11,583 nucleotides of DNA from Symbiobacteriaceae bacterium (GCA_027356675.1 DAHVXO010000283.1:1-11583), one strand, 5' to 3'. Shown: positions 1 through 6,150, counted from the stretch's first letter. Notes: generated by a model from the letters alone, not told the origin. Numbers and translations are program-made.

Positions 1-56
1 AGTTCGTGAACATGTTACAAGAGGCCTATCCGCCCGGTGCGGTGCAGCTGTCTTGA
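1..56 (+). CDS. C-terminal end of an unidentified protein (partial)
   Basis: An open frame enters from the left edge (first full codon at position 3) and ends at TGA 54-56. The visible tail reads FVNMLQEAYPPGAVQLS, a natural-looking protein C-terminus. It stops 7 bases before the stop codon of the converging gene on the other strand, which is typical spacing for convergent genes. Only 17 codons are visible, so the product cannot be named and the frame itself could be chance. Confidence 0.4.
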   Translation, partial: FVNMLQEAYPPGAVQLS

Positions 57-63
57 GACCCGG

Positions 64-342
64 TCACCCCACCTGCGCTGGACCTGCTCCTTCCAGGTGC
101 GCCAGCCCGTTGACGGTCGCGATTGTAAAGGCGAGGGCGAAGTACAGCACGAACCGTACCCAATCAGGCGCCGACAGGCCCACTCGGCCCACCACCGTGA
201 CAACCCATCCGTGCACGAGGAATACGATCGCTTCCGCACCGCCCCGGCGTCCAGTACGAGCAAGGCGCCAGCCGAGCCAGAGGTCGCGCCCCACCACGGC
301 TGCGAGCCACAGGGAGAATCCACACAGGAGCGCCGTGCGCAA
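64..342 (-). CDS. Small predicted integral membrane protein, function unknown
   Basis: This 92-residue product has about three hydrophobic segments (roughly residues 4-18, 38-55 and 62-80). They are separated by an Arg-rich loop (25-34, containing RLARTGRRGG) and a short loop, which fits a small inner-membrane protein. The start is TTG at 340-342, the only start-type codon after the in-frame stop at 376-378. The ribosome binding site is weak (a GGAG about 13 bases upstream), so the start is uncertain. The gene diverges from the membrane-anchored protein at 415, and an inverted repeat lies between them. I recognise no family. Its reality rests on the coherent hydrophobic pattern and on the clean fit between its neighbours. 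Confidence 0.5.
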   Translation of the reverse strand: MRTALLCGFSLWLAAVVGRDLWLGWRLARTGRRGGAEAIVFLVHGWVVTVVGRVGLSAPDWVRFVLYFALAFTIATVNGLAHLEGAGPAQVG

Positions 343-366
343 TGAAACAAGGGAACTCCGTGCGCT

Positions 367-390
367 CTTCCACCGTCACACAGGTGGAAG
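367..390. promoter_or_regulatory. Perfect inverted repeat in the divergent intergenic region
   Basis: CTTCCACC (367-374) and GGTGGAAG (383-390) are perfect 8-base inverted arms around the 8-base spacer GTCACACA. The dyad sits between two divergent genes (starts at 342 and 415), about 12 bases before the ribosome binding site of the rightward gene. It could be an operator for a dimeric repressor or a leader hairpin. No convincing -35/-10 pair is visible beside it. Confidence 0.35.
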
Positions 391-414
391 GCACCAATAC
401 CGGAGGCGAGCCGT

Positions 415-930
415 ATGCGAACCAGCGAGCGTCTCATCTACATCGCCATCATCTGCCTGGTTGTGGCAGGGGCCGGTACCGCGCTCTGGCGGAGCAATTC
501 CATGCGCCAGACCGACCAGGCGACTGCCACTGGCCTCAAGACTGAAGTCACCAGGCTGACCGCTGAGGTCGCCAAGCGGCGACAACAGGCGACAGAGCCG
601 GCGCCCCCGACCGAGACACCCGTGCGGCCCGCCGCCGGCCCCGTCTCGATGATGACCGAGTCCGATCTGCGCGATCTCAAACAACTTGGCCTCCCTGACC
701 CGGTGCGCAACCTGGCGGATGACCTCATGAAGCGGGGTGACCTCATCCCGATCAAGGGCGTGCTGGGCGGGACCATGGCCTTCCATGACCCGTCGCGCTG
801 GGCTTTCTCCCGCTACTGGGCCATCGCCGATTTCGATGATGGACACATCGCAGGCACCGCCATGCTGAGATACGAGGTGAAGCAGGGCGGCCAGATCACC
901 TGGACCCTGATGGATTGGAAGCCATTATGA
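415..930 (+). CDS. Membrane-anchored protein with coiled coil, function unknown
   Basis: This 171-residue protein starts at ATG 415 with GGAGG at 402-406, 8 bases upstream. Residues 7-24 form one hydrophobic transmembrane segment or uncleaved signal anchor. Residues about 38-58 (containing TEVTRLTAEVAKRR) look like a short coiled coil, and residues 60-78 are a Pro-rich linker. Residues 79-171 form a compact domain with the stretches DLIPIKGVLGGTM and DDGHIAGTAMLRYEV, rich in aromatics toward the end (WTLMDW). The expected topology is an N-terminal anchor with the C-terminal domain outside the membrane. I do not recognise the C-terminal domain. The gene stands alone: it diverges from the preceding gene and ends in a terminator zone facing the acyl-CoA dehydrogenase. 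Confidence 0.85.
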   Translation: MRTSERLIYIAIICLVVAGAGTALWRSNSMRQTDQATATGLKTEVTRLTAEVAKRRQQATEPAPPTETPVRPAAGPVSMMTESDLRDLKQLGLPDPVRNLADDLMKRGDLIPIKGVLGGTMAFHDPSRWAFSRYWAIADFDDGHIAGTAMLRYEVKQGGQITWTLMDWKPL

Positions 931-933
931 ATC

Positions 934-944
934 GGGGGGGGGGG
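934..944 (+). repeat. Homopolymer tract of 11 G
   Basis: Eleven consecutive G bases lie just after the stop codon at 930, followed by further G runs (CAGGGC). With C6 at 979-984 the tract could form a long-range stem. Homopolymers of this length are prone to sequencing and replication slippage, so the exact count is uncertain. Confidence 0.8.
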
Positions 945-949
945 CAGGG

Positions 950-969
950 CGCCGCCCGCGGCGGCGTTT
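950..969 (+). terminator. Possible GC hairpin terminator after the 415-930 gene
   Basis: CGCCGC (950-955) and GCGGCG (961-966) form a 6-bp stem with a 5-base loop, followed by only three T. It is correctly placed 20 bases after the stop codon, but the T run is short. The stronger hairpin at 999-1023 may do the work instead. Confidence 0.3.
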
Positions 970-994
970 GCGCTTTGACCCCCCTTGCCCAGCA

Positions 995-1026
995 AAACGG
1001 CACGCCGCAAAGTACGGCGTGCCTTT
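995..1026. terminator. Bidirectional intrinsic terminator between convergent genes
   Basis: GGCACGCCG (999-1007) and CGGCGTGCC (1015-1023) form a perfect 9-bp stem with a 7-base loop. It is followed by TTT on the + strand and by GTTTTGC on the - strand (AAAAC at 995-999). It lies 23 bases past the stop of the acyl-CoA dehydrogenase gene and so ends the mutase operon. It can also stop + strand transcripts from the 415-930 gene. Confidence 0.75.
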
Positions 1027-1045
1027 CGTCTGCAGAAGAGGCCTA

Positions 1046-2191
1046 TCAGTCCTTCAGCAAGGACCGCGAGATGACGATCTTCTGGATCTCGCTGCTCCCC
1101 TCGTAGAGCTGCGTGATCTTGGCCTCCCGCATCAGCCGCTCGACCTTGTACTCCTGGATGTAGCCGTACCCACCGTGGATCTGGACCGCCTCCACCGTGT
1201 GCTTCATGGCCGCCTCCGAGGCGAAGAGCTTCGCCATGGAGATCTCCGCTGTCGCCTTGGCGCCTGCCCCCATGAGGAAGGCGGCCCGGTAAAGCATCAA
1301 CCGGGCGGCGTCGAGGTCGGTTGCCATGTCGGCGATCTTGAACGCGATGGCCTGGTGCTCGGCGATGGGCTTGCCGAACGTGGTCCGCTCCTTCGAATAC
1401 TTGACGGACTCATCCAGTGCGGCCTGCAGCAGGCCCACCGCCTGCGCTGCGATGCCGATACGGCCACGGTCGAGGATCGCCATGGCGATCTTGAAGCCCT
1501 CGCCCTCCTTGCCCAGCAGTTGCCCTGCCGGAACCCGGCAGTCCTCAAAGGCCAGGGTCGTGGTGTGGGAGGCGTGCAGGCCCATCTTCTCCATAGGCTT
1601 GCCGTGGCTGAATCCGGGGGTCCCCGCCTCGACCAGGAAAGCGCTGATGCCCTTATGCCCCACGGCCGGATCGGTATTGGTGCGGGCGAAAACCACGTAC
1701 AGGTCCGCCTGCCCGCCGTTGGTGATAAAGGTCTTTTCACCGTTGAGAATGTAGCTGTCGCCATCAAAGGCGGCGGATGTGCGCAGGGCGGCCGCATCGG
1801 ACCCGGCCCCCGGCTCGGTCAGGGCGTAGGCGCCCAGAATCTCGCCGGCGGTCAGGCGGGGCAGGTAGCGGTCCTTCTGCTCCTGGCTACCGAAGTGATA
1901 AATCGCCTCGGAGTGCAGCGAGCAATGCACTTCGAAGATGACCGACGTCACCGCGCAGGCCCGCGCCAGTTCTTCGATGACGATCGCATAGCTGACCCAG
2001 TCCATCCCGCCGCCGTAAGGCTCGGGGAGATGCATGTTCAGATAGCCGTTCTCCGCCAGCAGCTTGAAATTGCGCTGCGGGAACTCGTGCTTGGCATTGA
2101 ACTCGGCCGCCCGTGGTGCGAATTCCTTGTCCGCTAGCTGCCGGATCGCGTCGCGAATCATCTTCTGGTCGTCGTTCAAGAAAAAGTTCAT
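1046..2191 (-). CDS. Acyl-CoA dehydrogenase, short-chain type (butyryl- or isobutyryl-CoA dehydrogenase-like)
   Basis: This FAD flavoprotein catalyses alpha,beta-dehydrogenation of an acyl-CoA and passes electrons to electron-transferring flavoprotein. The 381 residues match the usual family length. The first family signature YALTEPGAGSD is at 122-132, the FAD-binding segment with ITNG at 156-159, and the second signature QIHGGYGYIQEY at 337-348. The likely catalytic base is Glu364 in LYEGSSE, the position used by short- and medium-chain enzymes. ATG at 2191 has the ribosome binding site AAGGAAGG (2201-2208), 9 bases away, and overlaps the stop codon of the upstream chaperone gene by 4 bp (ATGA), so the two are translationally coupled. 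As last gene of an acyl-CoA mutase operon, a C4 substrate (butyryl- or isobutyryl-CoA) is inferred; the sequence does not prove chain length. Confidence 0.95.
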   Translation of the reverse strand: MNFFLNDDQKMIRDAIRQLADKEFAPRAAEFNAKHEFPQRNFKLLAENGYLNMHLPEPYGGGMDWVSYAIVIEELARACAVTSVIFEVHCSLHSEAIYHFGSQEQKDRYLPRLTAGEILGAYALTEPGAGSDAAALRTSAAFDGDSYILNGEKTFITNGGQADLYVVFARTNTDPAVGHKGISAFLVEAGTPGFSHGKPMEKMGLHASHTTTLAFEDCRVPAGQLLGKEGEGFKIAMAILDRGRIGIAAQAVGLLQAALDESVKYSKERTTFGKPIAEHQAIAFKIADMATDLDAARLMLYRAAFLMGAGAKATAEISMAKLFASEAAMKHTVEAVQIHGGYGYIQEYKVERLMREAKITQLYEGSSEIQKIVISRSLLKD

Positions 2192-3339
2192 AACTGGCTA
2201 CCTTCCTTTCGAACCGCCGGTGGGGTAAACCCGTGGCGGGTAAAGATCTCTTCGCAAGCGGTATACGGATCGATGCGGCGGTCGGCCACCGACAGGGTCA
2301 GCCCATCGAGGTCGCCGGCCTCAGCGGCCCGGTCGAGCACGATCTGGGCGGCCCGGTTGGCGATGAGCTCCCGCAGCTTGGCGGCCGCATCCCGCCGCTG
2401 CAGCTGCTCCCAGCGGGCGGTCTGCTTGAGAAAGTCCACGTGCTGGGTCAGGCGGGCCACCAGGGCATCCACGCCCTGGTCATCCTTGGCGATGGTCTTG
2501 ACCACGGGCGGGCGCCACGACGTGTCGCCGGGCATCGCCGTCCCGTGCCGCTCGGCCGCATGGTGGGCGGCGGTGGTCATATAGCTGCCAACGCTCCCTG
2601 CTTCTTCTGCCGAGTGGTGAGCGGTGCGGTCCAGACGCCGGAGTGCGTCCGGCCCGGCATGAGTCGGCTGGTCCTCCCAGTGATTGACCCCCGCCTCGCC
2701 CATGTGGCCGAGGTCCAACATCATCTCAATCTCTGTGACGGTCCGCTCTGCGCCGTCCCGGTCGGCCTTGTTGACGGCGAAGACATCGCCAATTTCCAGA
2801 ATGCCGGCCTTGATGGCCTGGATATCATCACCCGCACCGGGAATCAGCACGACACACGTGGTGTGCGCCAGTTCCATGATCTCCACCTCGGACTGCCCGG
2901 CGCCTACGGTCTCGACGATCACCACGTCGAAGCCGAAAGCGTCCAGCAGGTTCACCACATCGCCCGTGGCGATAGAGACGCCGCCGAGGTGGCCCCGGGT
3001 GGCCAGGGAGCGCATGAAGACGCCGGGGTCGGCAAGCGTGCGTTGCATGCGAATCCGGTCGCCCAGGATCGCCCCGCCGGAGAAGGGGCTGGTGGGGTCC
3101 ACGGCCGCGATCGCGACCGACTTGCCCAGCTTGCGGTATTCCGAGGCGATCCGGTCGACCAGGGTGGATTTGCCCGCCCCGGGTGGACCCGTAATCCCGA
3201 TGATATGAGCCTTTCCGGTCAGTGGGTAAGTGTCCCGAATCAGGTCCTTGGCCTCGGGAGCACCGTTTTCGACCAAGGTGATGGCCCGGGCCAGGGCACG
3301 GCGATCACCGCTGCGAAACCGGTCAAGTAGTTCTGTCAT
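2188..3339 (-). CDS. meaB: MeaB/ArgK-type GTPase, G-protein chaperone of the B12-dependent mutase, with a His-rich insertion
   Basis: Members of this SIMIBI-class GTPase family gate cofactor loading and protect adenosylcobalamin-dependent acyl-CoA mutases. Visible motifs are the P-loop GPPGAGKST (51-59), DPTSPFSGGAILGDRIRM (81-98), the switch II segment VETVGAGQSE (142-151) and the base-recognition motif NKAD (190-193). A C-terminal helical dimerisation region follows WRPPVVKTIA (275-284). At 383 residues it is about 50 longer than familiar members (about 330). The excess lies between the helix after NKAD and WRPP, roughly residues 211-273, and contains eight His. ATG 3339 overlaps the stop of the small mutase subunit by 4 bp (ATGA), with GAGG 5 bases upstream. 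It sits directly behind the mutase it should serve. Confidence 0.95.
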   Translation of the reverse strand: MTELLDRFRSGDRRALARAITLVENGAPEAKDLIRDTYPLTGKAHIIGITGPPGAGKSTLVDRIASEYRKLGKSVAIAAVDPTSPFSGGAILGDRIRMQRTLADPGVFMRSLATRGHLGGVSIATGDVVNLLDAFGFDVVIVETVGAGQSEVEIMELAHTTCVVLIPGAGDDIQAIKAGILEIGDVFAVNKADRDGAERTVTEIEMMLDLGHMGEAGVNHWEDQPTHAGPDALRRLDRTAHHSAEEAGSVGSYMTTAAHHAAERHGTAMPGDTSWRPPVVKTIAKDDQGVDALVARLTQHVDFLKQTARWEQLQRRDAAAKLRELIANRAAQIVLDRAAEAGDLDGLTLSVADRRIDPYTACEEIFTRHGFTPPAVRKEGSQL

Positions 3340-3734
3340 ACCTGCCTCACGTGCGCCTTCGTGAATGTGATGATCTCCTCGAGGTCCGAGCCGGGGCCGT
3401 AGACTGCCGAGACGCCGGCCTCCTTCAGCGCGGCGATATCATCCTCCGGGATCACACCGCCCGCCAGGAACAGCACGTCTTCGACGCCCTGGGTCTTGAG
3501 TAGATCGATGAGCTGCGGAATCAGTACCGTATGGGCACCTGCCAGGGAAGAGACGGCCACAACGTCCACATCCTCCTGGAGGGCGGCGTCGGCCACCTGC
3601 TCAGGCCGCTGGTAGATACCCGTGTAGATCACCTCGAACCCGGCGTCCCGGTAAGCCCGGGCGACCACCTTGGCCCCCCGGTCGTGGGCGTCGAGGCCCA
3701 GTTTGGCAACGAGCACTCGCAATTTCCGTTCCAT
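3336..3734 (-). CDS. B12-binding small subunit of acyl-CoA mutase (isobutyryl-/methylmalonyl-CoA mutase family)
   Basis: This is the cobalamin-binding Rossmann-like subunit of a two-subunit adenosylcobalamin mutase. From the chosen ATG at 3734 it has 132 residues, normal for stand-alone subunits. The base-off/His-on motif DxHxxG is Asp15-Ala-His17-Asp-Arg-Gly20, with His17 the lower axial cobalt ligand. The nucleotide-tail motifs are SSL (62-64) and GG (92-93, AGGVIPEDD). The same frame stays open to 3839, but those codons overlap the large-subunit gene and encode low-complexity Ser/Arg-rich sequence unlike the family, so I reject the longer form. AGGGGG at 3748-3753 is the ribosome binding site, with somewhat long spacing of about 13. 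The gene starts 19 bases after the large-subunit stop and overlaps meaB by 4 bp. Confidence 0.93.
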   Translation of the reverse strand: MERKLRVLVAKLGLDAHDRGAKVVARAYRDAGFEVIYTGIYQRPEQVADAALQEDVDVVAVSSLAGAHTVLIPQLIDLLKTQGVEDVLFLAGGVIPEDDIAALKEAGVSAVYGPGSDLEEIITFTKAHVRQV

Positions 3735-3753
3735 GATTGTGGCAAATCCCCCT

Positions 3754-5361
3754 CTAGTAGACGGACTCCTCGCGGTACTCGCCCCAGAGCTCCCGCCAGA
3801 CTCCGCAGATCTCGCCTTCAGTGCAGTACGCTCGGACACATTCGATGATGTAGGGCATCAGATTCTCCGAAGTGGTCTGGGAGGCCCGACGGAGTTTGGT
3901 CAGTGCAGTCGCAGCCCGGCTCTGATCCCGCGTCGCCCGCACCTGCTGCGTCCGTTCGATTTGCCGCCGCTGCATTTCCGGGTTGAGCTTGAGGATATTC
4001 GTGTTGACCTGCTCCGCCGCCTCGGCGTACGCGCTGACACCCACGACCTTATAGTCGCCGCTCATAACCCGGCGCTGGAAGCGGTAGGCCGAATCGGCGA
4101 TCTCCCGCTGAAAGAAGTTCTTTTCAATGGCCTTGACCACGCCGCCGAGGGCATCGATGCGGGCGAAGTAGTCCAGCGCCTCTTGCTCCAGCTTGTTGGT
4201 CAGGCTCTCCACGAAGTAGGATCCTGCGAGCGGGTCGACCACGCTGGCGACGCCGGACTCCTCCGCGACGATCTGCTGGGTGCGCAGGGCGATGCGGACG
4301 GCCTCCACAGTGGGGAGGGCGAGCGCCTCGTCATACGAGTTCGTATGCAGCGACTGGGTACCGCCCAGCACGGCCGCCAGCGCCTGCATGGCCACCCGGA
4401 CGATATTGTTCTCAGGCTGCTGGGCCGTCAGCGTGACGCCGGCGGTCTGAGCATGAGTCCGGAGCATCCAGGAACGGGGGTTCTTGGCGCCGTACTTCTC
4501 CCGCATCACCCGCGCCCAGATGCGCCGGGCGGCCCGGAACTTGGCGATCTCTTCGAAGAAGTCGTTATGCACATCGAAGAAGAAAGAGAGGCGTGGTGCA
4601 AACTCATCCACGTCGAGGCCGACCTTCATGGCCGCTTCGACGTAGCACATGCCGTCTGCCAGGGTGAAGGCCAGCTCCTGCGCGGCTGTGGCGCCCGCCT
4701 CTCGGATGTGGTACCCCGAGATGGAGATTGTGTTCCATTTCGGGACATGCTCGGCAGTGAAGGCCATCACATCGGTAATCAGTCGTAGGGACGGTTCAGG
4801 TGGATAAATGTAGGTCTTCTGCGCAATGTAATCCTTGAGAATATCGTTTTGGATGGTCCCGGAGACCTGGTCCCACGTGACACCCTGCTGCTCCGCCACG
4901 ACCAGGTACATCGCCAGGGCGATGGAGGCCGGCGGATTGATGGTCATGGAGGTCGAGACTTTGTCCAGTGGGATCCCGTCGAACAGGATCTCGAAATCCC
5001 GCAGGGAGTCGATGGCTACGCCCAGCTTGCCCACCTCGCCGTTGGCGTAGGGGTGGTCGGAGTCGTAACCCAGCAGAGTGGGCATGTCGAACGCGGTGGA
5101 GAGCCCGGTCTGGCCCTGACTGAGCAGGAACTTGAACCGCTCGTTGGTCTGCTCGGCGCTCCCGAACCCGGCGAACTGGCGCATGGTCCAGAGCTTGCCC
5201 CGGTACATGGTCGGATGGACGCCACGGGTATAGGGATACTCACCCGGCTCACCCAGGTCCGTCGCGTAATCGAACCCGTCTACGTCCGCAGGCCCGTAGA
5301 CTCGCTTCACTTCTCTGTCGGACACCCCTGCGAAGCGCGGTTTCCGCTCATCGCCTGCCAT
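3754..5361 (-). CDS. Acyl-CoA mutase large (catalytic) subunit, isobutyryl-CoA mutase-like (methylmalonyl-CoA mutase family)
   Basis: This is the substrate-binding TIM-barrel subunit of an adenosylcobalamin-dependent carbon-skeleton mutase. Family hallmarks are [14 protein letters not shown] (42-55), [10 protein letters not shown] (58-67), DSDHP (100-104), [11 protein letters not shown] (168-178), YPPEPSLR (186-193) and [13 protein letters not shown] (213-225, with the conserved His218). Counting against the Propionibacterium methylmalonyl-CoA mutase sequence as I recall it, its Tyr89 and Arg207 (118 apart) fall on Phe63 and Gln181 here (also 118 apart). Phe/Gln is the pair reported for isobutyryl-CoA mutase, so isobutyryl/n-butyryl-CoA is the predicted substrate pair. 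ATG 5361 (535 residues) is preferred, 11 bases after GAGGGG. The in-frame GTG at 5373 overlaps that ribosome binding site and would add four residues. First gene of the operon, downstream of two dyad elements. Confidence 0.93.
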   Translation of the reverse strand: MAGDERKPRFAGVSDREVKRVYGPADVDGFDYATDLGEPGEYPYTRGVHPTMYRGKLWTMRQFAGFGSAEQTNERFKFLLSQGQTGLSTAFDMPTLLGYDSDHPYANGEVGKLGVAIDSLRDFEILFDGIPLDKVSTSMTINPPASIALAMYLVVAEQQGVTWDQVSGTIQNDILKDYIAQKTYIYPPEPSLRLITDVMAFTAEHVPKWNTISISGYHIREAGATAAQELAFTLADGMCYVEAAMKVGLDVDEFAPRLSFFFDVHNDFFEEIAKFRAARRIWARVMREKYGAKNPRSWMLRTHAQTAGVTLTAQQPENNIVRVAMQALAAVLGGTQSLHTNSYDEALALPTVEAVRIALRTQQIVAEESGVASVVDPLAGSYFVESLTNKLEQEALDYFARIDALGGVVKAIEKNFFQREIADSAYRFQRRVMSGDYKVVGVSAYAEAAEQVNTNILKLNPEMQRRQIERTQQVRATRDQSRAATALTKLRRASQTTSENLMPYIIECVRAYCTEGEICGVWRELWGEYREESVY

Positions 5362-5413
5362 TATGCTTGCCACCCCTCATTCGCTTCACCATCGCCTGCG
5401 GGGGTCTCTTCCC

Positions 5414-5429
5414 TACCAAACGTTTGGTA
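5414..5429. promoter_or_regulatory. Perfect 16-bp palindrome, likely TetR-family operator of the mutase operon
   Basis: TACCAAACGTTTGGTA is a perfect palindrome 53 bases upstream of the chosen start of the mutase large subunit. Short perfect palindromes with an A/T-flanked ACGT centre are typical of TetR-family operators, and TetR regulators often control acyl-CoA and branched-chain degradation genes. No regulator gene is present in the window, so the binding protein is unknown. A clear -35/-10 pair for the operon could not be picked out around it. Confidence 0.6.
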
Positions 5430-5432
5430 CGT

Positions 5433-5460
5433 GATAAACCCCGGTCACAAGCGGTTTATC
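5433..5460. promoter_or_regulatory. Second inverted repeat upstream of the mutase operon
   Basis: GATAAACC (5433-5440) and GGTTTATC (5453-5460) are perfect 8-base inverted arms with a 12-base spacer. The centre lies 25 bases from the centre of the 16-bp palindrome, on its upstream side for the operon. It could be a second regulator site, or a hairpin in read-through RNA from the coat-like cluster upstream. Confidence 0.4.
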
Positions 5461-5511
5461 TCATGTATACTTCGACCCCTCCGTGCAGTTGTCCTGCTCT
5501 CGGATTGCAGA

Positions 5512-5778
5512 TCAGGTTGTCCGCTTGCGTAGCAGTGCTGTGAGGATACGTGCCTTTACGTGTGCGTGAATCGCCAGTTGGGGCGCCACAAATGCCAGCA
5601 TCGCTGCGTTCGGATTGATGGCCGGGTTGAAGACGCGCAGCGTCGGGGCCAGCGCCGCCAGCGCTGCCACGGGAGAGAGGGCCGCCAGGGCGCAAATCGG
5701 GCAGATCGCTGCCAGTTGCACAATCGGATCACCAAATACCTCGTAGGTTACGGGCTCCTCGGGTCGCGTGTGGCTCAA
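5512..5778 (-). CDS. Third coat-like paralog, NP/SP nonapeptide-type repeat protein, function unknown
   Basis: This product of 88 residues is the most divergent of three tandem paralogs. It contains CPICALAALSPVAALAALAPTL and then the shared core VFNPAINPNAAMLAF, but ends in a basic tail (ILTALLRKRTT) in place of the Gly/Lys/Phe ends of the other two. The frame stays open to a GTG at 5832, but those codons read through a strong G/C hairpin and give Gly/Pro-rich sequence. TTG 5776-5778 has GGAGG at 5786-5790 at 7-base spacing and gives a length matching the 89-residue neighbour, so TTG is chosen. There is a CxxC (CPIC) absent from the other two. No signal peptide is seen. Probably expressed from the same transcript as the two genes upstream. 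Confidence 0.7.
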   Translation of the reverse strand: MSHTRPEEPVTYEVFGDPIVQLAAICPICALAALSPVAALAALAPTLRVFNPAINPNAAMLAFVAPQLAIHAHVKARILTALLRKRTT

Positions 5779-5785
5779 GCCACCC

Positions 5786-5790
5786 CCTCC
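5786..5790 (-). promoter_or_regulatory. Ribosome binding site deciding the TTG start at 5778
   Basis: On the - strand GGAGG (within GGAGGGGGTGGC) lies 7 bases before TTG at 5776-5778. No start-type codon further upstream in this frame has a comparable site, so it selects the TTG over the GTG at 5832. Confidence 0.55.
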
Positions 5791-5794
5791 TCGC

Positions 5795-5824
5795 AACCCG
5801 GGGGGGCTACCGCCCCCCCGGGTT
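5795..5824. terminator. Very strong G/C hairpin between the second and third coat-like genes
   Basis: CCCGGGGGGG (5797-5806) pairs perfectly with CCCCCCCGGG (5813-5822); flanking A/T pairs and an inner C-G pair extend the stem to about 13 bp with a 4-base loop. No T run follows on the - strand (TTGCG). It is therefore more likely a transcription attenuator or an RNA-stabilising processing hairpin than a full terminator. Confidence 0.5.
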
Positions 5825-5837
5825 TGGATCACGAGTC

Positions 5838-6107
5838 CTAGATGCCGAAGAAACCCTTACCGAATGGTTTCGTCACCAGGCCGCCCTTGCTGCTGAGCGC
5901 CAGTGCGGGAGCGGCGGCGGGGTTGAACGCCAGGAGCGCAGCATTGGGATTGATCGCCGGGTTGAAGATATTGAGCGCCGGGCTGAAGGCAGCCAGGGCT
6001 GCAAACGGGTTGGTCGCAGCCAGCGCCGCGAACGGGCTGAGCGCGGCCAGCTGAGTCGCTGGGTTCTTGAAGACACCCAGTGGTGCGTCGAAGAATCCGA
6101 ACTCCAT
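5838..6107 (-). CDS. Second coat-like paralog, NP/SP nonapeptide-type repeat protein, function unknown
   Basis: The product has 89 residues, with ATG 6107 preceded by an ideal AAGGAGG at 7 bases. After a short aromatic start (MEFGFFDAPLGVFK) it is a run of units of about nine residues: NPATQLAAL, SPFAALAAT, NPFAALAAF, then SPALNIF, NPAINPNAALLAF and NPAAAPALAL. It closes with a Gly/Lys/Phe segment, KPFGKGFFGI. The layout suggests a self-assembling structural protein with regular Pro-punctuated Ala/Leu helices or turns. No signal peptide and no catalytic motif are visible. The paralogs on both sides, and a sigma-K-like promoter ahead of the first gene, point to a spore coat role. This is an inference, and I know no family with this exact repeat. 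Confidence 0.8.
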   Translation of the reverse strand: MEFGFFDAPLGVFKNPATQLAALSPFAALAATNPFAALAAFSPALNIFNPAINPNAALLAFNPAAAPALALSSKGGLVTKPFGKGFFGI

Positions 6108-6133
6108 GCTGGAACCTCCTTACAAGCAATGGG

Positions 6134-6150
6134 GGGGGCCTAGGGCCCCC
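6134..6150. terminator. G/C hairpin between the first and second coat-like genes
   Basis: GGGGGCC (6134-6140) and GGCCCCC (6144-6150) form a 7-bp stem with a 3-base loop (TAG), next to an 8-G run (6131-6138). There is no T run on the - strand. It holds the same relative place as the hairpin at 5795-5824, so a shared attenuation or RNA-processing role is possible. Confidence 0.4.

Noticed and set aside
968..2137. Long + strand open frame (389 codons) over the acyl-CoA dehydrogenase
   Set aside because: Antisense shadow of a clearly recognisable enzyme in high-GC DNA; low-complexity Leu/Gly/Arg sequence and no ribosome binding site.
2233..3330. Long + strand open frame (365 codons) over meaB
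   Set aside because: Antisense shadow of meaB; no recognisable motif.
3735..3839. N-terminal extension of the small mutase subunit to 3839
   Set aside because: Overlaps the 3' end of the large-subunit gene and encodes Ser/Arg-rich sequence unlike the family; ATG 3734 gives the normal length.
3670..4788. Long + strand open frame over the mutase large subunit
   Set aside because: Antisense shadow of a well-supported gene.
5444..5471. Sigma-A-like boxes on the + strand (GTCACA, 16 bases, TATACT)
   Set aside because: No + strand gene follows; the next genes to the right are on the - strand, so it is probably chance within the dyad region.
5779..5832. GTG-initiated extension of the third coat-like gene
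   Set aside because: Would translate through a very strong hairpin as Gly/Pro-rich sequence with no paralog counterpart; TTG 5778 fits length and ribosome binding site better.
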